The translations under genes were made by a program, and so were the position numbers. Shown here one piece after another: positions 1 through 10,712 of a stretch of DNA of 64,000 nt (positions are counted from its first letter, which is position 1; each line of letters begins with the position of its first letter). Origin of the DNA: Galeopsis tetrahit (taxonomy: Eukaryota > Streptophyta > Magnoliopsida > Lamiales > Lamiaceae); the NCBI GenBank assembly GCA_963675135.1, contig OY776131.1, positions 37,161,381 to 37,225,380 of the forward strand, in the 5' to 3' direction. The notes under the pieces were generated by a model. The model saw only the letters and a list, made by a program, of their open reading frames with translations, ran no database searches and had not been told where the DNA came from.

Positions 1-905
1 TTTCCAACATTACGGGTAGAAAGTTATCAAGACTTTATGCACACATTAATAATGCATGTACTAGTGTACCTTGAAATAACCATTGATTACTTTTCTCTTT
101 TTAAACTTTTTCTTACACTGATCTATCTGCTCTTGCTGCAAACCCCACATAAGTTGATTTTTTACAGTGTAGTAAATTAAGGGTATTTTTACATGATATG
201 TAAATAGAATATTGGCAGAGCCAAGAGTTTGAAGCAAATTTTTCAAAATGCTTTTTGATGATTGAAAGACCAAAGCATGTGATTCCTCGTGTCCTGTACT
301 GTCTCTCACTTATTAACTTAGTACACAACACATTTGAGGCTTACAACCAAGAAATACTCCAACAACAAGTATTCTTTTGGATCAACCCGAAGACATATGT
401 ACATTATTCGTATGTATACATGTCCTTACATGACACAATTACTTTCACATTTAATATAGTGAAATAAAATGAAAAACTCAAACCTGACCTCCGTAAATTT
501 AATTTTACACAAAATATTAAATTTACAAAATTATCCTCAATACCCTTTCTCAATACTCCTACTTTCTTATTTTGTACGACCTCTTACGTATGAAAAAACA
601 TTTCGGGACGGTGGGAGTATATTACATGAACACCATGAGTTTAGGGAACTCTAACCTTAAAGAAAAATATAGTTGCATCTCACATAACTCTCTCCCCTTC
701 GAATTATGACCCGGTCATTTCCATTCGACACAGGAAATATACGCTCGTTCTCATTTCATTAATCCAGTATATATATTACCACTGTTGTAGATCGATTTGT
801 ATGCCAACAATTGTTCAAGGGGGTTCACCCCACCCCACCCCCTTTATATTATATATATATATTAAAATAAATTTATATTTTTAGTATTTTTAAAAATTGG
901 GTTGG
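1..905. other. AT-rich intergenic stretch, no gene seen
   Basis: No open frame here resembles a known protein and none has coding character. The stretch holds short AT microsatellites (around 840-870) and a C-rich run (about 815-842). Nothing else is supported. Confidence 0.6.
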
Positions 906-980
906 TCTGCTATGGACTCGAGTTCATGTTGTGCACCCTAGTCCATGTTGCACTTTTCAGTTTTACTGATTTTTTTAAAA

Positions 981-1219
981 TGTGTATATATTCAACTCAA
1001 ACTTTACAAGTGTGGGAGGTACACTATATATAGAAGACTACACATTCTAGAGCCTTCTATCTAACAATAGTTTGTTAAGAATCTAACTACCTTTCTATAT
1101 ATATGTATATAAGTGTGTGTATTTACAACTATAGATTGCATGCATTGCATGCATGTATATATATATATATATAGGAGCATGCATGAGGGTTTGCATGCTA
1201 CTATGCTTGTTCTTCAACA
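981..1219 (-). repeat. Copia LTR copy, inverted orientation
   Basis: It starts TGTGTATATATTCAAC and ends TCTTCAACA on the plus strand, so read on the minus strand it runs TGTTGAAGA to ATACACA. It matches the plus-oriented copy at 2065-2291 nearly base for base, including the AT microsatellite and the GCATGC repeats. Assignment as an LTR rests on TG..CA ends and on its position directly after the RNase H end and a short purine-containing tract. Confidence 0.7.
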
Positions 1220-1365
1220 TGCCCCGGAAGAATCCACGCCATGGTGATCTATGATAGTTTGAACCAGCCAAGAAGATGTATAAATCGAGCTGGAGCTATT
1301 GGTTTGGTGAGGAGATCAGCAGGTTGTTCTTCAGACGTGATGAATCAAACATCAAGCATTCCATT

Positions 1366-2035
1366 TGAGAATCCCACCCTATACAGAAGCATTATTGGAG
1401 CTCTCCAATATCTTACCCTAACTAGACCAGACATAGCCTTCAGTGTCAACAAACTCTCTCAGTTTTTGCAAAATCCATCTCAAAATCACTGGAAAGCTTG
1501 TAAGAGAGTTCTTAGATACATTAAAGGCTCCTTAACTCATGGCATCTCCTTTTCTCCTATTTCTGATTTCAGGTTGCAAGGATTTGTGGATGCAAACTAT
1601 GCTTCAAGCATTGATGATCGACGCAGCACCTCAGGCTTCTGTATTACTCTTGGCCAAAACCTTGTGTCATGGAGCTCGCGCAAACAATCAGTTGTGGCTA
1701 GGAGCAGCACAGAGGCAGAATATAGGGCTCTTGCTCTTGCAACAACTGATCTCATCTGGATAGCTAGCTTGTGCAAAGAACTTCACATTCCAATCACCAC
1801 TCCTAGTGTACTTTGGTGTGACAATCAAGGGGCAATTACTTTGGCTTTCAGCCCAGCTTTTCACTCTCGCACCAAGCACATTGAGGTGGATGTCCATTTT
1901 CTTCGAGAGAAGGTGCAAAATGGAATGCTTGATGTTCGATTCATCACGTCTGAAGAACAACCTGCTGATCTCCTCACCAAACCAATAGCTCCAGCTCGAT
2001 TTATACATCTTCTTGGCTGGTTCAAACTATCATAG
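1366..2035 (+). pseudogene. Ty1/copia RT tail plus RNase H, 5'-truncated fragment
   Basis: The frame encodes the end of a copia reverse transcriptase (LTRPDIAFSVNKLSQF) followed by RNase H: VDANYASSIDDRRSTSGFCI, the SRKQSVVARSSTEAEYRAL block, the WCDNQGAI block with its Asp, the HSRTKHIEVDVHFLRE block, and the terminal EEQPADLLTKPI signature. Gag, protease, integrase and the RT catalytic YVDD region are absent. An open frame continues upstream to an ATG at 1241, but those first ~41 codons are the reverse complement of the RNase H 3' end (left arm of the foldback) and are not a real protein start. Stop TAG at 2033-2035. Known of the family: these blocks end the copia polyprotein. Inferred: it is a dead fragment, possibly expressed only as part of a hairpin RNA. 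Confidence 0.88.
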
Positions 2036-2064
2036 ATCACCATGGCGTGGATTCTTCCGGGGCA

Positions 2065-2291
2065 TGTTGAAGAACAAGCATAGTAGCATGCAAACCCTCA
2101 TGCATGCTCCTATATATATATATATATATGCAATGCATGCAATCTATAGTTGTAAATACACACACTTATATACATATAGAAATGTAGTTAGATTCCTAAC
2201 AAACTATTGTTAGATAGAAGGCTCTAGAATGTGTAGTCTTCTATATATAGTGTACCTCCCATACTTGTAAAGTTTGAGTTGAATATACACA
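2065..2291 (+). repeat. Copia LTR copy, sense to the RNase H fragment
   Basis: It begins TGTTGAAGAACAAGC 30 bp after the RNase H stop and ends GAATATACACA. Its inverted twin is at 981-1219. It contains an AT microsatellite (about 2111-2130) that is shorter in one arm, and TATATATAG near 2243, a possible TATA element. Confidence 0.7.
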
Positions 2292-2472
2292 TTTTAAACA
2301 GACTTACACTTTTTGGTAAATGGTGTTGCACTTTTCAATTATTAAACTGTATAATAATATTTTTAGTCACAGTGACTTACACTTTTTAGTAATATTGTGT
2401 TGTATTTTTCAGTTTAATAACATACACTTTTCTTTAGACTAGGGTGCACAACATGCACTCGAGTGCATACTA

Positions 2473-4351
2473 GACTTCACCTTAAAAATTAAGTAAAATC
2501 AATAATAAATTGTTTTAGTATTGAGTTTATTATAAAAGTTGTCTCAAAAGAAATTTATTGTTGTACTTTTGATACTTATATATAAAAATAATTATTTTGT
2601 AAATATTTTAATTGCAAAATTGTTTTCAAGAGAATTATATTTCATATGTTTGAGACTATTATTAATAAATTAAAAGAAAATTATTTTTGTATTAGTTTAT
2701 TATTTTTTAAATATATTTACAATTACGAAAACATAATTATTCAAATTTTGGATAACCAAAATCGATTAATTTAAAAAATATATATATAATTTTACCGTAA
2801 TATTCTCGTTAAATAAAATATTACTAATATTCAATTAGGGGTATGTTTGACCTTTTACCAAAATCTGAATGCATAGTGCTACCCTTACAATTAACTCATA
2901 GTAGTATTATATAAATACAAAAACTTAGTCACTTGAAAAAAAGATTGATAAATAAAATATACTGTAATTGGTAGTTTAATTGGTTAATTTCTTTAATTTT
3001 ACATCACATTAAATAACATAAATTAATAAGATATTCGTTGTTCATTAATTTGACTGTTCAACTTTTCAATTATCAATACAAGACATTGTAACAACAATAT
3101 ATTTTTTCTTACAACTCAATATCATCATTTATAATTAATATTAATGTATTTTATTATAAATATAATTTACGTAATTATAATTATACATTAAAAAAAATTG
3201 TCCCCCCTAACGTCGAGTCCTGAGTCCGCCCCTGGATGCTGATGTGGCTTATCTTCGATCCACAAACACAATAATTTGTATGTTACGAGTTTTACGAGAT
3301 AACTTTAGGAAGAAGTTAAGTGTGCTGGATGAAGATGAAGAAAATTAAAGGGGAGAGAAGAGAAAATTTTGGGATTGAGAATATATTTGTTGCGTGGAAA
3401 TAAGATTGTGTCTATTATTTTTCATAATGGGTTTTATATGGTGCACGTCATTAATTGTTGGCAGCACCATATTAATACAGCAAACAATAAATACACTTGT
3501 TCTTCTCTTTCTAATGATATCACGTTAAATGTGCATCGTTTACTGAACTGATCCTTATCTAGGTCGCTTGTCCGTCTCGATATGAGCACAACTTTAACTA
3601 TACTCTCTAGCTATCGTATAATACTAGTTGGTCACTTGATCTCTTTGCTCTCTTCTTTATTCATTTGAGTTTCCCATCTTTATCTCATCTCGTCGTTATG
3701 TTGACTACCTCTTCTCACGGATATGTGAACTTTTGTTGACTTGTTTAATAGTCTTCGTTTGACTGCTCTTTTGCTCGACTCTTGGTGTCCGACATGGATA
3801 ATAACTCATCAGCTTTGTTAATAAAATAGAAAACTATATTTAACTACTTAAATAGAATGAACATATTCTTTGTTCACAAAAAAATAGAATTGATCACATT
3901 TTTTTGGACAAACAAGCGGAGCCGCTCCATCTATTACGCGTTTTATATAATGGCCAAAGTTACACCCAAACCATGCGTACGGAGTACATGAAAAGCACTG
4001 TTTTGAGCAAATGTAAAAACTTGTGGCGAAGGAAGGGGGGGGCCTTTGAAATAGTACAAATTAAGGACAATAGCACATGACACATCACATGCTTTTGCTT
4101 TCAAACTGATGATCATTACCAAGAAATTAAATGACATGCATATATGTTGCGAGTGCACAACCCTACCACACACCACAACAAACAGCACACAATTCCTCCT
4201 TGACAAAGACTCTTCAAATAATTCTTCTCCTCCACATATCAATAGGAACCATAAAACACCTACAACTACAAGATTCCTCCTTCAAAAATTACTCAATTAT
4301 ATTATCTATAAATTACACATTTAACTAATTACATATATAGAGCAACCCCCA
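2473..4351. other. Intergenic; one possible hAT-type terminus
   Basis: AT-rich non-coding DNA. A sequence ending GAGTCCGCCCCTG at 3234, read on the minus strand as CAGGGGCGGACTC, looks like the terminal inverted repeat of a plant hAT element. I could not find the opposite end, so it is only a possible remnant. No gene is supported. Confidence 0.45.
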
Positions 4352-4570
4352 TAATTTAGGCGAGTTGTGTTTTAAGGACAACGATTTTACGGGCCTATGA
4401 ATGTAGGACATTATGTTTTAAAATATGTAAACGCACTATTGAACCCAATCTAATTGGGATATTTGGGCTCGATTGTCCTACATTTATAAAATTTAAAACA
4501 TAGTGTCCTACCTTCAGAAACTCGTAAAATTATTGTCATTAAATTAAACACAAGCATGACCTCTAAATTA
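4352..4570. mobile_element. Foldback MITE of about 220 bp
   Basis: The two halves are imperfect inverted repeats. TAATTTAG at 4352 pairs with CTAAATTA at 4563. Inside, the ACGATTTTACG block pairs with CGTAAAATTATTG, and TAGGACATTATGTTTTAAAA pairs with TTTAAAACATAGTGTCCTA. It has no coding capacity. Exact ends and TSD are uncertain, so I do not assign a superfamily. Confidence 0.65.
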
Positions 4571-4841
4571 GGGACCTAAAACATTTTTCCCGAGTTAGTT
4601 CGGTTCGATTTCCATGTTTCACTTTTCGTGTTTCACTGGTATTTCAACGTGTCGCTCTCAATCTTATATGATGTTGATTATTTTTTAATATGACACATAT
4701 CAATCATCCGTATAGTGGAACAAAATGTGAAACACCAAAATTAAAATAGGTGATCTCGTTCGGAGATAGTTTACCTTTACAAGGCTCGTGCAAAATTTTG
4801 ATATTGGGACAATGGACTTGCCGACTTGGTATGGTTTTGAA

Positions 4842-5147
4842 GGGCATGTCTGTTTTGGGATTTTGAGGATTTTGAAATCCAGATTTTAAAATCTAGTGAA
4901 TTTTAAAATCCTAATACTTTTTATATTTTGTGTTTGTTTTGGGATTTATGTAGGTTAGGATTTAACTTTATAGTATAGGATTATAGGTTTTATAGGTATT
5001 TATATAGGGTTTGTAGGTATTTATAGAGTTGACTTCTATAGGGTTATAGGGTGGAATTTTGAAATCTTGAATCAAAATTTCAAACTGTAATGGGGGTGGA
5101 GTTTCGAAATCCCAAATCCGGATTTCCCATCCCAAAACAAACATGCC
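4842..5147. mobile_element. MITE with GGGCATGTYTGTTTTGGGAT termini
   Basis: The left end GGGCATGTCTGTTTTGGGAT is matched by a right end CATCCCAAAACAAACATGCC. Subterminal AATCC/GGATT-rich blocks also pair across the centre. The size (306 bp), AT content and lack of coding fit a short non-autonomous DNA transposon. No clean TSD is visible (flanks GAA and TGA). Confidence 0.7.
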
Positions 5148-5494
5148 TGAGGGTAAATTACTTTCTCTGTAGAAGTTGGTTGAAATTCCCAAAAGAACTT
5201 TGTGGTTTGAAATATTACCATATATCTCCTAAAACAAAAAATCGTTTGACCGACAAGTAATGTAAAATTAATTTATATATGTTTTTTTTTTTTTTTTGGG
5301 AAAACTTGGTTTGTTTATTTAATTTTTAATTAATTGATTTTAAAAAGAGCGTGAGACACTCATTTTTTGCCAATTTGTTGGGGGCTTTGTGTAATTTTTC
5401 GGAAATTAAGTGGTTCTATTAAATGATAATAGTGTATTTAAAATTTTAAAATCAAATTTCGATAAATGAAAAATTAATAAACGAAGTTGAAGTT

Positions 5495-6425
5495 ACATCC
5501 CATAAAATGTTATACACACCCCCAAATGTTACTTTTTTTTTTTATGGAAGTTAAATACCCATCTCTTTTTTCCCCTCCCCAGGACCTAAGGCCTAGGTAG
5601 TGGTGCTCTAACCACTTGAGCTATCCCACTTTGTCCCCCCAAATGTTACTAACATCCCATAAAATGTTATACACGCCCCCAAATGTTAAACACACCACAC
5701 TAATTTTTTTTATTACTATACACACCACAGTTCTTTCCTATTTACCATTTATCCCTCAAAACAAAATAAAATTTAGAATAAAAATTAAAAAAACATTATA
5801 AAAATCAACTAACTCTTACAAAATATAATTTTAAAAATCAATTAATAAAAAAAATTCAATAATGCGGTTTAAAAAAAAAAGAAATTACACATATTTTAAA
5901 AAACCAAATAAATATTAAAAATTATTTAAATAAAAAAATCAGTTAAAAATTTAAAACATTAAGAAAATCAATTAAATTAAAAAAAACAGTTAAATCTAAA
6001 TTAAAATTTAAAAAATAATAAATATATTAAATAAAATTTAAAAATAATTAAATTAAAAATATCAGGATTTCAAAATTTTCAAAAAACTAAATAAAATAAA
6101 AAAGCAACTCTATCTGAAAAAAATAAAAATATCAAATAAAATAAAAATAAATTAAAGCTAATAAAATTTTAAAATATTAAAAAGTTAACTAAATCTTCAA
6201 AATTAATTAAATTTATTAATTTTTTGACTTTATTTAATTTTGAAGATTTAGGTGATTTTTTTATAGTTTTTATTCATATTAATTTTGGTTCTTATCTTTT
6301 TAATTTAATTATTTTTGATAATTTATTAAATATTTTTATAATTTTAATTTACTTTAATTGATTTTTGAATTTCAGTGTCCGTGGGTTTAATATTTGGGGT
6401 ATGTATAACATTTTATGGAGTGCTA
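5495..6425. repeat. AT-rich element with inverted ends, split by a SINE
   Basis: The block CCCATAAAATGTTATACAC followed by CCCCCAAATGTTA occurs at about 5498-5533 and again at 5656-5691. A reverse-complement version (ATTTGGGGTATGTATAACAT continuing into TTTATGGAG) lies at about 6391-6420. Between them is very AT-rich DNA (roughly 5760-6360) with no gene. The arrangement suggests a non-autonomous inverted-repeat element with one tandemly repeated end. Superfamily unknown. Confidence 0.5.
5534..5636 (-). mobile_element. tRNA-derived SINE with 14-bp TSD
   Basis: On the minus strand the head reads GGGATAGCTCAAGTGGTTAG continuing into AGC (5605-5627), a tRNA-like box A. It is followed by a short body and ends in an A-rich tail (poly-T at 5533-5543 on the plus strand). 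The element is bounded by perfect direct repeats CCCCAAATGTTACT at 5520-5533 and 5637-5650. Box A, a 3' A tail and a long perfect TSD together are typical of SINE retrotransposition by LINE machinery. It is short (103 bp), so it may be a small family or a truncated copy. It is not a functional tRNA: no cloverleaf can be completed. Confidence 0.75.
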
Positions 6426-6592
6426 GTAATTTCATGCGTGTAATAAAAAAAATATTAAAAAGAAAAATAAAATAAAAAGTGACATATTGGTGTAGCACGT
6501 AACTGGACTAAAATTAAAAAAATTTAAAACATAATGGACTAAATTTTTTTAAAAAAAATCACGTGGACTAAACTAAAAAATTTGGTAACTTA

Positions 6593-6867
6593 GGGCATGT
6601 TTGGTTTATTAGATTAGATAGGATATATTGTTTTATCCCTATAATTCCCATGTTTGGTTTACTTGAATTTAGCCCGTGATTATAATTGGTCCGAGATTGT
6701 TTTCCTTGATACTCATGCATTTGAGTGTTAATTAGTCCCAAAGAGAAGTTGGGATAATTTAATCCATCAATTCAAACACAAATCTCAATTCAAAAAATAA
6801 TAGTACAATCTCATTTAATCATATATATCATACCTTATCTATCCCAACCTGTAAAGCAAACGAGCCC
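6593..6867. mobile_element. Tourist-like (PIF/Harbinger) MITE, TSD TTA
   Basis: Left terminus GGGCATGTTTGGTTTATTAG; right terminus (reverse complement) GGGCTCGTTTGCTTTACAGG. A GGATA/TATCC-rich subterminal repeat occurs on both sides. It is flanked by TTA at 6590-6592 and TTA at 6868-6870, the 3-bp TSD typical of PIF/Harbinger MITEs. It is 275 bp with no coding. Confidence 0.8.
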
Positions 6868-6870
6868 TTA

Positions 6871-9380
6871 ATGGACTTTTTTTTTTTTTTAAAACCCTTG
6901 TTAAAACAGTTCAAATTATAGTGGCTAAGGAGAAATTCAGTAGACCACACACGCGTGTCGTTCGACCCTACCGAGCCGCGCCAGTGGGTCGTGGCAATGG
7001 GTAAGTGGACTTTGGGCTTGGATTTGAGGCCCATCTATATTTTTGGAGTACGAAAATGGATTTGACCCATATGTCCAATGGGTACGACTATTTGCACCTC
7101 CATCTTTGTTAATCATACTCCCTTGATTAATGCACACCCACTAAATAAGAGAATGTTAGATGCACTCCTTTTCAATTGTCCAAAATACCCTTTCTCTATA
7201 AAAATCCTTCACTAAATGCTCCCCACCTCAAAACCCTCTCCTAATTATTTCATGATTGTGTTGCGATCGAGTAATTGGTCAAACAACTTCTTTTTATCAT
7301 TTTAGGAGGTATATGACAATATTATTCAAATCACAAAATTCATTTGGTAATTTGAACAAACGAGTTTTGGTAATTTATCCTACTTTAACCCTCCTTTTCA
7401 CAAGCATTAAAATTGAGGTTAAACGTACATTATATATGTACATATCATATGCATGCATGATGCATTAGAGCCTAGTAGATATCTATTTGTGGGATCCTAC
7501 ATGCACAAAGTTTTGTTCATTTTTCTGGTCAAAATTTTAATTATAAGGAACAACCAAACCTAATCTCCAATATAAAGAAGGCTGACCAGCTAGTTGATCG
7601 ATGAATATCTTGACTTTAATATATACTCCTATATCATATATATGCTAAAGTTTATTTGGATAACATTTTTACAATATACAAAACCCAATAAAGGTTGACT
7701 TTTTTTTTATATATATAGTTTGAATTTCAAATCTGCACTCACTAATTAACTTATTAATATTGGCACATATTGAAGAAGAATGGTCTAGCTGGTGAGCAGA
7801 TGAACTCGACAATGGGGGCCTGTTTGGCTCAATTATGGATTATTGAGTTTGTTATTAAACCATTGTTTTTTCTAGCTTTCCACGAGATTTGATTTATAAC
7901 ATGCTAAAGTCTCATATATACTTAGCCTTATCCATTCACACCTTTTTTTTTAAAAAAATCGGTATTCGTTCCAAGGACCGACTAGTCCGGAGATCAATTT
8001 CACCATCCATTAGTGAAGGCTCTGTTTAAAGTCTCTGAATGAATTGTCTGCACCTTAATGATTTCGAAGAAGAGCACGTTCCTAAGTCCTTAGCCTATAC
8101 TATCGGGTCAACTCCTTGAGGTTTATCCATTCACACCATTATTTCTATATATCTAATCCATATCGAATTCATACGTACCACAATTAAGTTTGATGAACCA
8201 TCAGACATAACTCTTAACTAAATTGTTTTGGATCCCATTTATTTTGTCCATAAGCCTTAACTGATCAAGTGGTAATGTGTAACAGCAAGGAAACATAGAA
8301 AAACAAGATGCTACAATGAACATATTCTTAACTAATATTTCCTTATCTGGATAATAAAATATATATCTTCCAATATACATAAGTGTCCCATGTATATAAC
8401 TTGTTTCTAAGTTTGTTCTAATTTAATTATATATAATTCTTGCTCATCTAGAACAGTAGTATCAAAATAAAGGCACTTAATTAATTAATGAAAATAATTT
8501 CATTTTTCATCTTGTAACTTCAACTATTCCAGATTTTTTTTATCTTACGGTAGGTGTCCAATTTCAGTCATTTTTTGTCCAATAGTCTTTTCCCGCTGAA
8601 AAATTCAAAAATTTCCGGAAATGCTGATGTGGACAAACTGATTTGGGATTTTTTTTTCACCAGCCAAATCGCGCCAAATGGACATGCAAAACACCACATC
8701 AACTGGCCACGTAATAAGTTAATTTGCTGCTGAATAGGAACATATGTTGAGATTTTAGAAGACATCCATAAAATTAATTAGGTCAAATGAGATTGAATAA
8801 ATTCATAAAACTAATTATGATTTTGAATTCTGATACAATGAAAGTTTACCAGAATTCCATGAACCTAAATAGATACATATGCATCACAAATTAATTAATG
8901 TGAATTAATCTAAGCCAGTTAATTTCTTACAAATTAACACAAATTAAAGGTCTTCATGCATAATCATCACAAATTATTGGTACATAGTATATAGGATTTA
9001 ATTTGTTGAGACGTAGCACTTGCTTACACTAGCTAGCTACCAAAAAGGGCAAGTCTAAGTTCAATGCTTCATGCACTATTTACCAAAAAAAAAAAAAAAA
9101 CCTTTATATAAATCTTTACCATAGATAATTAAACCGAAAATGAATTAATTGAGTGGTTGTTTCTTCATACATCATGATGTAAATTAACACTAGAATATAT
9201 ATACTATATAGTATAATTTCATCAAGTTGGGGTTTCCTAAAGTGGTAGGGCACAATGTCCTGCTACAGATTAGTCAAAACCATGTGGTCCGAATTCTTTC
9301 CCATTTGTCTTCAAACTAATTTCAAAATTCATTTCATTTTAATCAGAGATTAAAATTAAATGACGAGATACTCTGACCTC
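6871..9380. other. Intergenic region upstream of the SAUR gene
   Basis: AT-rich, with no gene supported. A GGGCCTGTTTGG motif at about 7815 resembles a MITE end, but no partner end was found. About 8560-8765 has higher GC content than its surroundings (GCTGATGTGGAC, CACATCAACTGGCCACG) and looks like an old repeat fragment, unassigned. The proximal promoter of the SAUR gene is presumably the last few hundred bases. Confidence 0.5.
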
Positions 9381-9388
9381 TATATATA
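9381..9388 (+). promoter_or_regulatory. Candidate TATA box of the SAUR gene
   Basis: TATATATA about 105 bp upstream of the SAUR ATG, a plausible core-promoter distance for this short-UTR family. Other AT runs lie nearby (9437-9444), so the assignment is tentative. No TGTCTC auxin-response element was noticed upstream. Confidence 0.4.
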
Positions 9389-9485
9389 CTAGTTGTAGCA
9401 TTAATACCATAAATAATTCCATAGCATTAGAAAATATATATATACTCCAATATCCCTAAATTAAACATATATTGGATTGTCAAAA

Positions 9486-9779
9486 ATGGGAATCAAGATA
9501 GGGATAGATCATGCAAAGAAGAAGCTAAAGTCGAAGAGTGGAAGCTTCTCATCATCAACGGATGTTCCAAAAGGGCATTTTGCAGTGTACGTGGGGGAGT
9601 CGAGGAGGCGTTTCGTCGTCCCAATTCGGTTCTTGGATGATCCGTTGTTTCAAGAGTTGTTGCATTGGGCTGAAGAGGAGTTCGGATACGACCATCCAGC
9701 AGGAAGCCTCATCATCCCATGCACTGAGGACTATTTTCTAACTCTTACAACTTTATTAAATTCTTCTTCTTCATCTTAA
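9486..9779 (+). CDS. SAUR family small auxin-up RNA protein
   Basis: A 97-aa intronless frame from ATG 9486 to TAA 9777-9779. It carries the SAUR core: VPKGHFAVYVGE (about residues 27-38), RRRFVVPIRFLDDPLFQELL (42-61), AEEEFGYDHPAGSLIIPC (63-80), then a DYFLTL end and a serine-rich tail. The N-terminus is basic (KKKLKSKSG). There is no signal peptide or membrane span. The upstream in-frame TTG at 9477 is not a plausible plant start. Known of the family: SAURs are short-lived proteins, many of which promote acid-growth cell expansion by inhibiting PP2C.D phosphatases and so activating plasma-membrane H+-ATPase. Inferred: the same role here. SAUR genes usually occur in tandem clusters; only one copy lies in this window. 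The paralogue number cannot be told from sequence alone. It is the only intact non-transposon gene seen. Confidence 0.95.
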   Translation: MGIKIGIDHAKKKLKSKSGSFSSSTDVPKGHFAVYVGESRRRFVVPIRFLDDPLFQELLHWAEEEFGYDHPAGSLIIPCTEDYFLTLTTLLNSSSSS

Positions 9780-10143
9780 TTAATTATTACCTAGTATAGT
9801 TGAGTTGAGACAACATGAGCATAACAACATGATTGATATATTGATGCTCTTTGTCTTTTGATATTCCAGTTAATACGAGAAATTAAACTGCTAATTAGCT
9901 GAGAAAAAATTTCGCTGCTAATTCTAATATTTTTGTTGCTACACTAGCTATGTCTTATTTTTCTAATATTGATAGTATATAGATGCAAAATTCTTCGAAT
10001 TTATTTTCCCTTTTCTTTTATCCTTAATTCGTTTCTAAGATCCCAACAAAAAATCAAAGGCAACGAAATTAAGAGGAACAAATTTAGTGAAGCATCTTTT
10101 AATTACCATTTAATTTCTAAGGTGGGTGTTCATATTTACCTAT
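9780..10143 (+). other. SAUR 3' flank up to the CACTA insertion
   Basis: AT-rich 3' UTR and flank. It ends at GAA (10144-10146), the target site of CACTA B. No separate gene is visible. Confidence 0.5.
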
Positions 10144-10191
10144 GAACACTACAAAAAACGCGCGTTATAGGGACGGACAAATGCCGACGGA

Positions 10192-10712
10192 CACTACAAA
10201 AAAAGGGCGTTTTAGAGACGGATTTACCGACGGATTTTCCGTCGGCCGCAGAGGTTACCGACGGATTTACCGACGGAAAGTCGGCCGTCCCCTTTTTCGG
10301 CGTCAGCTTTTTTTGCCGACGGATTTTCCGTCGGATTTGTCGAGGGAAATACCGAGGGAAATTCCGTCGGTATTTCGGACAACCCGTTTAACAAACCGGG
10401 TCAACATTCCGTCGGAAAGAATGAATTAAAATAATTATAAAACAAATTAGAATGAATTAAAATAATTATAAAAGAAATTAATTTTTGAATAAATATTGAT
10501 TTCGAAATTCATATATCGACGGAATATCCGTCGGCATTTGACCGACGGAATATCCGTCGCCATTTTACCGACGGAATATCCGTCAGTAAAACAAAATATG
10601 AATAAAAAAAATATGATTTCGAAATTCACATATCGACGGAATATCCGTCGGCATTTGACCGAGGGAATATCCGTCGGCAATTTACCGAGGGAATATCCGT
10701 CAGTAAAACAAA
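10192..10712. repeat. Subterminal CCGACGGA/TCCGTCGG array, 3' end of element A
   Basis: Dense direct and inverted copies of CCGACGGA and TCCGTCGG, often as palindromic pairs such as CGACGGAATATCCGTCG. CACTA transposons carry subterminal arrays bound by the TNPA-type protein. Here the arrays are the presumed binding sites (inference). Confidence 0.85.

Larger units (their letters stand above)
906..2472. repeat. Large foldback (inverted repeat) built around a copia 3' end
   Basis: Left and right arms are near-perfect reverse complements. The inner arms, about 981-1366 and 1917-2291, contain an LTR plus the last ~40 codons of a copia RNase H. The outer arms (906-980 and about 2292-2472) share a shorter inverted motif around CTCGAG and TTGTGCACCCTAGTC. 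A unique centre of about 550 bp (1367-1916) separates the arms. The flanks TAAAA (before 981) and TTTTA (after 2291) are also complementary, so this is an inverted duplication and not two independent LTR insertions. A transcript would fold into a hairpin with a stem of roughly 380 bp. No clear TSD was found for the whole unit. Confidence 0.85.

Noticed and set aside
1241..1365. N-terminal 41 codons of the RNase H open frame
   Set aside because: They are the reverse complement of the 3' end of the same gene (foldback arm), so the ATG at 1241 is not a real start.
3180..3234. A complete hAT element ending at 3234
   Set aside because: Only one terminus-like sequence (CAGGGGCGGACTC on the minus strand) was found; no partner end or TSD.
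5605..5627. tRNA gene on the minus strand
   Set aside because: Box A and part of an acceptor-like start are present but no cloverleaf, anticodon loop or acceptor pairing; the A tail and TSD show a SINE.
7810..7960. MITE beginning GGGCCTGTTTGG
   Set aside because: No matching inverted end found downstream or upstream.
9960..10010. DST-type mRNA instability element in the SAUR 3' UTR
   Set aside because: ATAGAT occurs near 9979 but the GGA and GTA parts are not properly spaced.
10192..10712. CCGACGGA arrays as satellite or centromeric DNA
   Set aside because: They are bounded by CACTA ends with TSDs and occur at set positions within the elements.
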